From contig JANMEL010000042.1 of assembly GCA_031376885.1 (NCBI GenBank), positions 1 through 34,035 on the forward strand: a stretch of DNA of 34,035 nucleotides. The letters are read 5' to 3'. The notes below the pieces were generated by a model. The model did not search any database. It saw only the letters and a program-made list of their open reading frames with translations, and was not told the DNA's origin. How positions within the stretch are numbered: the first letter of the stretch is position 1; every line of letters starts with the position of its first letter. Below, in pieces: positions 28,295 to 34,035 of this stretch. A program made the translations under genes and the position numbers. This DNA is from Chamaesiphon sp031376885 (lineage in GTDB: Bacteria; Cyanobacteriota; Cyanobacteriia; Cyanobacteriales; Chamaesiphonaceae).

Positions 28295-29245
28295 GTGAGG
28301 TTAAATTTGGCTCAATCTGTTGTCACGCCTGAAATTCAGCAAGAAATCGAGATAACGACAGGATCGATCGATCGTTTGCAAACTAAATGGCCGAGTGGAT
28401 TATCGCTGGACTTAGGTAAGGGCAAAACTTACTATGATGCTTTACCCTACTTATTTATCTCGGCTTTTCCATCATTAACTTATGCTGATGTTCGTCCTTT
28501 TAACATCGCAGTAAGACTATTTGCTAGCTCGATTTTTATCTACGACAAGCTGATGGATCGTCAGAATGGATTTGATTCGATCTCCAATGGTTTGCGGGTT
28601 CAAGCCATGCAACTAGAATCCTATCGGCAACTACATCGGCTCTTTGGAGCTGAGTCGATGTTCTGGGAACGTTTTCAGGGCTATGTTACTGAATACGCCC
28701 AGGCTTGTCTTCAGGAACAGGCATTTCAATCGGGACAAAGATCGTGGAGTGAGTATACAGAAGCTGTCGCTTTTGAACTGGCGATTGGCAAATCTGCGAT
28801 CGCGAAAGGCACAATCGCGGGTTTAGCAGCATTAGCGGGATCGGAAGGGTGGTTGGAACCGCTGAATTATTCGATCGATTGCTACAATATTGCAGCTCAA
28901 ATGGTTGACGATTTGCGAGATTGGAAGGAAGATCTCCAAATTGGTTTTCCATCATTGATAATATCGCGCGTAGCCTCTCCATCCGAGCATCGATCATTGG
29001 TAGCTAGCCCCGAAGAACTAGAAGATCGAATTGGTAAACTATCGCGCCAGATTTATTATCAGGGAAATGCACTATATGTCTTAAATATTGCTCTCCAATC
29101 GCTCGATCGAGCAACTGATGCGATTTCATCAATCCCCGAACTTGGCTGGCATTCGGAGCTTCAGCGATTTCGTCATTACTGTCAGTCTTTATCTGATGAC
29201 ATCCACAAGATTATTACAGCCAATCTTCAGCGAGCTAGGCAATAA
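28295..29245 (+). CDS. Class I isoprenoid-synthase-like enzyme in a peptide operon
   Basis: Up to 316 residues. GTG at 28295 gives the longest form, but TTG at 28307 has a well-spaced GTGAGG and may be the true start. The protein is all-helical. A first acidic motif D84-K-L-M-D88 (FIYDKLMDRQNG) and a second D205-D206-L-R-D209-W-K-E-D213 (MVDDLRDWKED) sit where trans-prenyltransferases and terpene synthases bind diphosphate via Mg2+. It is shorter and more divergent than normal chain-elongating synthases, and the first motif is DxxxD, not DDxxD. It starts 153 bp after the precursor and ends 7 bp before the M50 gene. It may prenylate or otherwise act with the peptide. A 29-bp-type module at about 28966-28992 adds RVASPSEHRS after the second motif. 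Confidence 0.75.
   Translation: MRLNLAQSVVTPEIQQEIEITTGSIDRLQTKWPSGLSLDLGKGKTYYDALPYLFISAFPSLTYADVRPFNIAVRLFASSIFIYDKLMDRQNGFDSISNGLRVQAMQLESYRQLHRLFGAESMFWERFQGYVTEYAQACLQEQAFQSGQRSWSEYTEAVAFELAIGKSAIAKGTIAGLAALAGSEGWLEPLNYSIDCYNIAAQMVDDLRDWKEDLQIGFPSLIISRVASPSEHRSLVASPEELEDRIGKLSRQIYYQGNALYVLNIALQSLDRATDAISSIPELGWHSELQRFRHYCQSLSDDIHKIITANLQRARQ
28966..28992 (-). repeat. Short module inside the isoprenoid-synthase-like gene
   Basis: Minus strand GATGCTC-N5-GAGAGGCTACGCGCG, a diverged copy of the 29-bp family. Confidence 0.55.
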
Positions 29246-29252
29246 AAATTTT

Positions 29253-30440
29253 ATGCTTCCATTAGATTCTTTGCAAGGATTGCGTGAGAGAGTCATAGTT
29301 GATACTTCCGAAGGTAAGCCCGTCTATTTAATTGCCATTGGCACCAAGCCAACTTATTTAAGACTTTCGGCAACTTCTTATTACTTACTAGAACAGCGGA
29401 GTCATGGAGTGTCTTTTGAGTCACTTGCACAAACGTTTTCTCAGGCAAATCGAGCGACATCATCGGCAGAAATTGAAATAGCTTATCTCAATGTATGTTC
29501 GCAAATTACCGAAATCGAACAGCGATCTCTTTCTAATCCATCACCATATCTATTTGAATTACCGCTGCTGCCCAAAAGTGTCGTGCAAAAGATTGCATCA
29601 ATTGGTTCATTAGCATTTGCTAAACCTGCTATTTATACTTTAGTTGCATTTGTGGCGATCGCGATCGCCATTTGGCCGTGGTTCGATCGATCTTTTCCGG
29701 TAGATCCCACCAACTTTGGCTGGAGCTATCTACTATTGATGGGATCGTTGATGATGCACGAACTCGGTCATGCGAGTGCTTGTACTCGGTATGGTGCCAG
29801 CCCCAGCACGATTGGATTCACCGTTTATCTAATTTGGCCTGCATTTTATAGCGATGTGAGCGATGCTTGGCGGTTGAAGCGGTGGCAGCGAGTGATGGTT
29901 GATGTCGGCGGCATTTTTTTTCAAATTGTTACTGCTGCTGTTTATATTTTTATCTATAAGTTGACAAATTGGTCGCCGATTCCACTGGCGATCGCGATGA
30001 TTGTCAGCAGTTGTTTATTTAATCTCAATCCATTTTTTAAGTTTGATGGTTATTGGATCTTAGCTGACATTTTAGGCGTTACAAATCTCAATCGACACAA
30101 AAGTGAAATTCTGCGGTATCTGTTCCAAACTCTACGACGTAAGCCAGTCGAACCATTAACTATAGCTCCGTCGATCTTTATTATTTTAGGAATTTATGCA
30201 GTTTTAAGTTTGGGAGTCTGGGTATATATATTATCCACATTTTTACCAATTTTTTTCAATACAGTATCAAATTATCCTAAAATTTCATCAATTGTTATTA
30301 GTGCAGCGATCCAGGGAACTCCATTTTTAGAAATTAAAAATATTCAAGATTTATTTAATTCGACTTTCATTTTATTAATTGGTACCCCGATGATAATCAG
30401 ATTGATTAAATCCCTGTCTGTTTATATCTATAAAAAATGA
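29253..30440 (+). CDS. M50 membrane metalloprotease with N-terminal PqqD-like domain
   Basis: 395 residues from the ATG at 29253, 7 bp behind the synthase stop. Residues 1-95 (LRERVIVDTSEGKPVYLIAI, YLRLSATSYYLLEQRSHGVSFESLAQTFSQ) have the winged-helix look of PqqD-type RiPP recognition elements. The membrane part has about six helices. The zinc site is H169-E170-L-G-H173 within MMHELGHASA, with the third ligand D265 in NPFFKFDGYW. M50 proteases of this build occur in several RiPP clusters, where they cut leaders or help export. Here it would process the 27971 peptide after modification. The gene ends with AT-rich codons and a strong hairpin. Confidence 0.85.
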   Translation: MLPLDSLQGLRERVIVDTSEGKPVYLIAIGTKPTYLRLSATSYYLLEQRSHGVSFESLAQTFSQANRATSSAEIEIAYLNVCSQITEIEQRSLSNPSPYLFELPLLPKSVVQKIASIGSLAFAKPAIYTLVAFVAIAIAIWPWFDRSFPVDPTNFGWSYLLLMGSLMMHELGHASACTRYGASPSTIGFTVYLIWPAFYSDVSDAWRLKRWQRVMVDVGGIFFQIVTAAVYIFIYKLTNWSPIPLAIAMIVSSCLFNLNPFFKFDGYWILADILGVTNLNRHKSEILRYLFQTLRRKPVEPLTIAPSIFIILGIYAVLSLGVWVYILSTFLPIFFNTVSNYPKISSIVISAAIQGTPFLEIKNIQDLFNSTFILLIGTPMIIRLIKSLSVYIYKK

Positions 30441-30466
30441 CCAATTTTTATTAGGCTCTCAAGGCA

Positions 30467-30499
30467 ATACCCCCGACTTCTTGAAGAAGTCGGGGGTAT
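30467..30499. terminator. Strong hairpin between the M50 gene and groEL
   Basis: ATACCCCCGACTTCTT-G-AAGAAGTCGGGGGTAT, perfect 16-bp arms, nearly the same as 27245-27278. Placed between convergent stops, it can serve both. Confidence 0.75.
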
Positions 30500-30528
30500 G
30501 TATGATAATTAGCAGATGATGATGTTAG

Positions 30529-32181
<1,653 letters not shown>

Positions 32182-32213
32182 AATATTTTTTCTAATTTAT
32201 CCGTATCCAAAAT

Positions 32214-32240
32214 TTAGCACTCTATGACTGTGAGTGCTAA
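32214..32240. promoter_or_regulatory. CIRCE element of groEL
   Basis: TTAGCACTC-N9-GAGTGCTAA, the perfect consensus bound by HrcA, 33 bp upstream of the groEL start. Confidence 0.97.
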
Positions 32241-32308
32241 ACGGATTTTGGCACATCTATGTGCGGTTTCCCGAACTCATCAGGGCTTCAGGGCGTGTGG
32301 TAGTATGG

Positions 32309-33139
32309 CTAGTTTTTAATGCCTGTACTCGCGACTCCACGAATAAATTGTTTCTGTCCGACTAGGAATAATAATACGACTGGAACGGAGGCAATAACAA
32401 TAGCGGCCATCAAAAGTTGCCAGCTATTGGTAAACTGTTCTTGAAACTCAGCTAGAGCCAATTGTACAGTGCGTAGTTCTGGGCGAGTCGTAAAAATTAG
32501 GGGTTTGAATAAGTCGTTCCATTCACCAATAAACGTAAATAAAAACAGCGTTACTACAGCAGGACGAGATAATGGGATGACAATTCGCCAGAGAATTTGC
32601 CATCGATTAGCACCATCTAGACTAGCAGCTTGTTCGAGTTCGATCGGAATTGTCAGGAAAAATTGACGAAATAGAAAAATCCCAAACCCATTCGCCGCAG
32701 TAGGTAAAATCAATGCGCCATAGGTATTGAGCAAATGTCCCCACTTGAGCAGCAAAAAAATCGGCATCACTAGCAACTGGAATGGAATCACTAAGGTCGC
32801 TAGGAGCGTTAAGATGAGAGTCTGACGGCCGCGAAATCTCAATCTTGCCAGTGCATAACCAGCCAAGGCAGATGTGAAAATTTGGGCGGCGGTTACAGAT
32901 AGCGCGACTAAAGTAGAATTGGCAAAAGCTAATAAAAAGTTGCCGCGACTCCAAGCTGCTTGGTAGTTGGCAAAAGTCGGCTGAGTCGGGATGATTCCGT
33001 TGGCGTAGCCGCTCGGAGAGATCGAAGTCAAAATAACCACCACCAATGGAGCTAAGATGAGCACAGCACCACCCCAGAGCATCAGCCAACTTAGGAGTCT
33101 CCACCAGCGTAAATAACTAGAGTCTAATAACTTGTCCAC
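32309..33139 (-). CDS. Carbohydrate ABC transporter permease (MalG type)
   Basis: 276 residues with six membrane helices. The N-terminus LLSWLMLWGGAVLILAPLVVVILTSISP and the EAA loop (EQAASLDGANRWQILWRIVIPLSRP, residues 183-207 approximately) identify a binding-protein-dependent sugar permease of the MalG/UgpE/LacG kind. It would need a second permease, an ATPase and a binding protein, none of which is in the window, so either they lie elsewhere or the protein works with a shared ATPase, as is common in cyanobacteria. It is in line with groEL but separated by 127 bp with CIRCE, so it is not co-regulated. Confidence 0.92.
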   Translation of the reverse strand: MDKLLDSSYLRWWRLLSWLMLWGGAVLILAPLVVVILTSISPSGYANGIIPTQPTFANYQAAWSRGNFLLAFANSTLVALSVTAAQIFTSALAGYALARLRFRGRQTLILTLLATLVIPFQLLVMPIFLLLKWGHLLNTYGALILPTAANGFGIFLFRQFFLTIPIELEQAASLDGANRWQILWRIVIPLSRPAVVTLFLFTFIGEWNDLFKPLIFTTRPELRTVQLALAEFQEQFTNSWQLLMAAIVIASVPVVLLFLVGQKQFIRGVASTGIKN

Positions 33140-33294
33140 GGTTTTGGTCTAAATCGAGTAAGATGATAAAGTTTGGAAATCGAAATAAATCTTTAAGATA
33201 AACTTCATTCAGCTTATCTCCTTCCAGAGCTGTATCGTTGGTTCGGCTTCACATAGAATAATATATTTTAATTACACACAGGGAAATCTAACTC

Positions 33295-33990
33295 ATGGTG
33301 CAGATGGCAGCCACTTTGAAACTTGACTTCAAAAGCGAAACCTATAAAGATGCCTACAGTCGCATCAATGCGATCGTCATTGAAGGCGAACAGGAAGCGC
33401 ATGACAACTACATTACACTGGCTGGAGCACTCCCAGATTCACACGATGAGTTGGTCAAGTTGTCCAAAATGGAGCTGCGCCACAAGAAAGGGTTTGAAGC
33501 TTGTGCTCGCAACCTTTCAGTAACAGCAGACATGGATTTTGCGCGGAAATTTTTTAGTGAGCTGCACAAGAATTTTCAGGTTGCTTCAGCCGCAGGTAAT
33601 GTTGTTACGTGCTTATTGATTCAGTCTCTGATTATCGAATGCTTTGCGATCGCTGCGTACAACATCTACATCCCCGTCGCTGATGATTTTGCCCGCAAAA
33701 TCACTGAAGGCGTGGTGAAAGATGAATATCTCCACCTCAATTTTGGCGAAGTTTGGCTCCGCGAGAACTTTGAATCCTCCAAAGCAGAACTCCAAACTGC
33801 CAACCGTGAGAATCTGCCCATTGTCTGGAAAATGTTGAACGCTGTTGCCAAGGATGCTCAGATTCTAGGCATGGAAAAGGAAGCACTTGTAGAAGACTTT
33901 ATGATCGCCTACGGTGAAGCACTAAATGGGATTGGTTTCAACACAGGCGAAATCATGCGGATGTCTGCTTATGGTTTGATCGGCGCGTAG
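33295..33990 (+). CDS. ado: Aldehyde-deformylating oxygenase (alkane synthesis)
   Basis: 231 residues, colinear with the Synechococcus enzyme. Di-iron ligands are in place: E32, E60, H63, E115, E144 and H147 (VIEGEQEAHDNY, MELRHKKG, SLIIECFAIAAYN, KDEYLHLNFGE). It converts fatty aldehydes to alkanes or alkenes plus formate, after acyl-ACP reductase, whose gene usually follows and would lie beyond the window. Start at ATG 33295 (MVQMAATLKLDF), with GGGAAA upstream; M4 is an alternative. Highly conserved ending EIMRMSAYGL. Cyanobacterial marker gene. Confidence 0.98.
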   Translation: MVQMAATLKLDFKSETYKDAYSRINAIVIEGEQEAHDNYITLAGALPDSHDELVKLSKMELRHKKGFEACARNLSVTADMDFARKFFSELHKNFQVASAAGNVVTCLLIQSLIIECFAIAAYNIYIPVADDFARKITEGVVKDEYLHLNFGEVWLRENFESSKAELQTANRENLPIVWKMLNAVAKDAQILGMEKEALVEDFMIAYGEALNGIGFNTGEIMRMSAYGLIGA

Positions 33991-33997
33991 AAGGGAT

Positions 33998-34035
33998 GGG
34001 AGGGTAGTAGGGTGGTAGGGTGGTAGGGTAGTAGG
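33998..34035 (+). repeat. G-rich tandem repeat running off the window
   Basis: Repeats of GGTAGTAGGGT / GGTGGTAGGGT type begin just after the ado stop and continue to the last base. The several GGG runs could form a G-quadruplex; the full extent is not visible. Confidence 0.7.

Overview
The window is cyanobacterial. It carries an aldehyde-deformylating oxygenase (cyanobacterial alkane synthesis), a DUF3285-ybeY-dgkA block, a CIRCE-controlled groEL without groES, frequent HIP1 octamers (GCGATCGC, for example near 4398, 5585 and 5654), very dense CGATCGAT words, and several short palindromic repeat families of the cyanobacterial type. The GATCGATC density recalls Chamaesiphon-like genomes, but the genus cannot be fixed from the sequence alone.

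Layout. 1-1.7 kb holds toxin-antitoxin genes: a yoeB tail, higBA, and an orphan yefM followed by a relic of a yoeB 3' end. 1.8-6 kb has cysS, a CobW-type metallochaperone GTPase, an Uma2-type nuclease and a doubled DoxX membrane protein. A parDE pair lies at 6.1-6.7 kb. From 7.3 to 24.9 kb most units pair a regulator with one or a few small enzymes: TetR (fused to an InsA-like zinc finger) with a Rieske oxygenase; TetR with a SnoaL-like protein and a membrane protein; a frameshifted parE; a Coq4-like protein with TetR and DUF1993; HxlR with NmrA and an ABM monooxygenase; an ECF42-type sigma factor with a methyltransferase, a YCII/DGPF protein and a frameshifted VOC protein; an NTF2-like secreted protein and MarR; and XRE/MmyB-like with DUF2834. 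Several divergent promoters have visible palindromic operators. Two ECF42-type promoters (TGTCGA-N17-CGACTAG) precede the DGPF and VOC genes.

25-27.2 kb is conserved housekeeping DNA (DUF3285, ybeY, dgkA, msrA). It is followed by a 421-bp non-coding mosaic bounded by perfect 20-bp inverted repeats.

27.97-30.44 kb is the most interesting segment. A 56-codon gene has a leader-like acidic/leucine-rich N-terminus and a C-x-x-C core-like C-terminus. It is followed, behind two hairpins, by a class I isoprenoid-synthase-like enzyme and a membrane M50 protease with a PqqD-like N-terminal domain. This looks like a RiPP (ribosomally made, modified peptide) operon that may couple a peptide to isoprenoid chemistry. 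The window ends with groEL, a sugar-type ABC permease and the aldehyde oxygenase.

A recurring theme is a mobile 29-bp module (GATTCTC-N5-GAGAGGCTACGCCAACG and relatives). It sits inside or at the ends of at least seven reading frames, and a relative of it is present in one of two adjacent repeat units and absent from the other.
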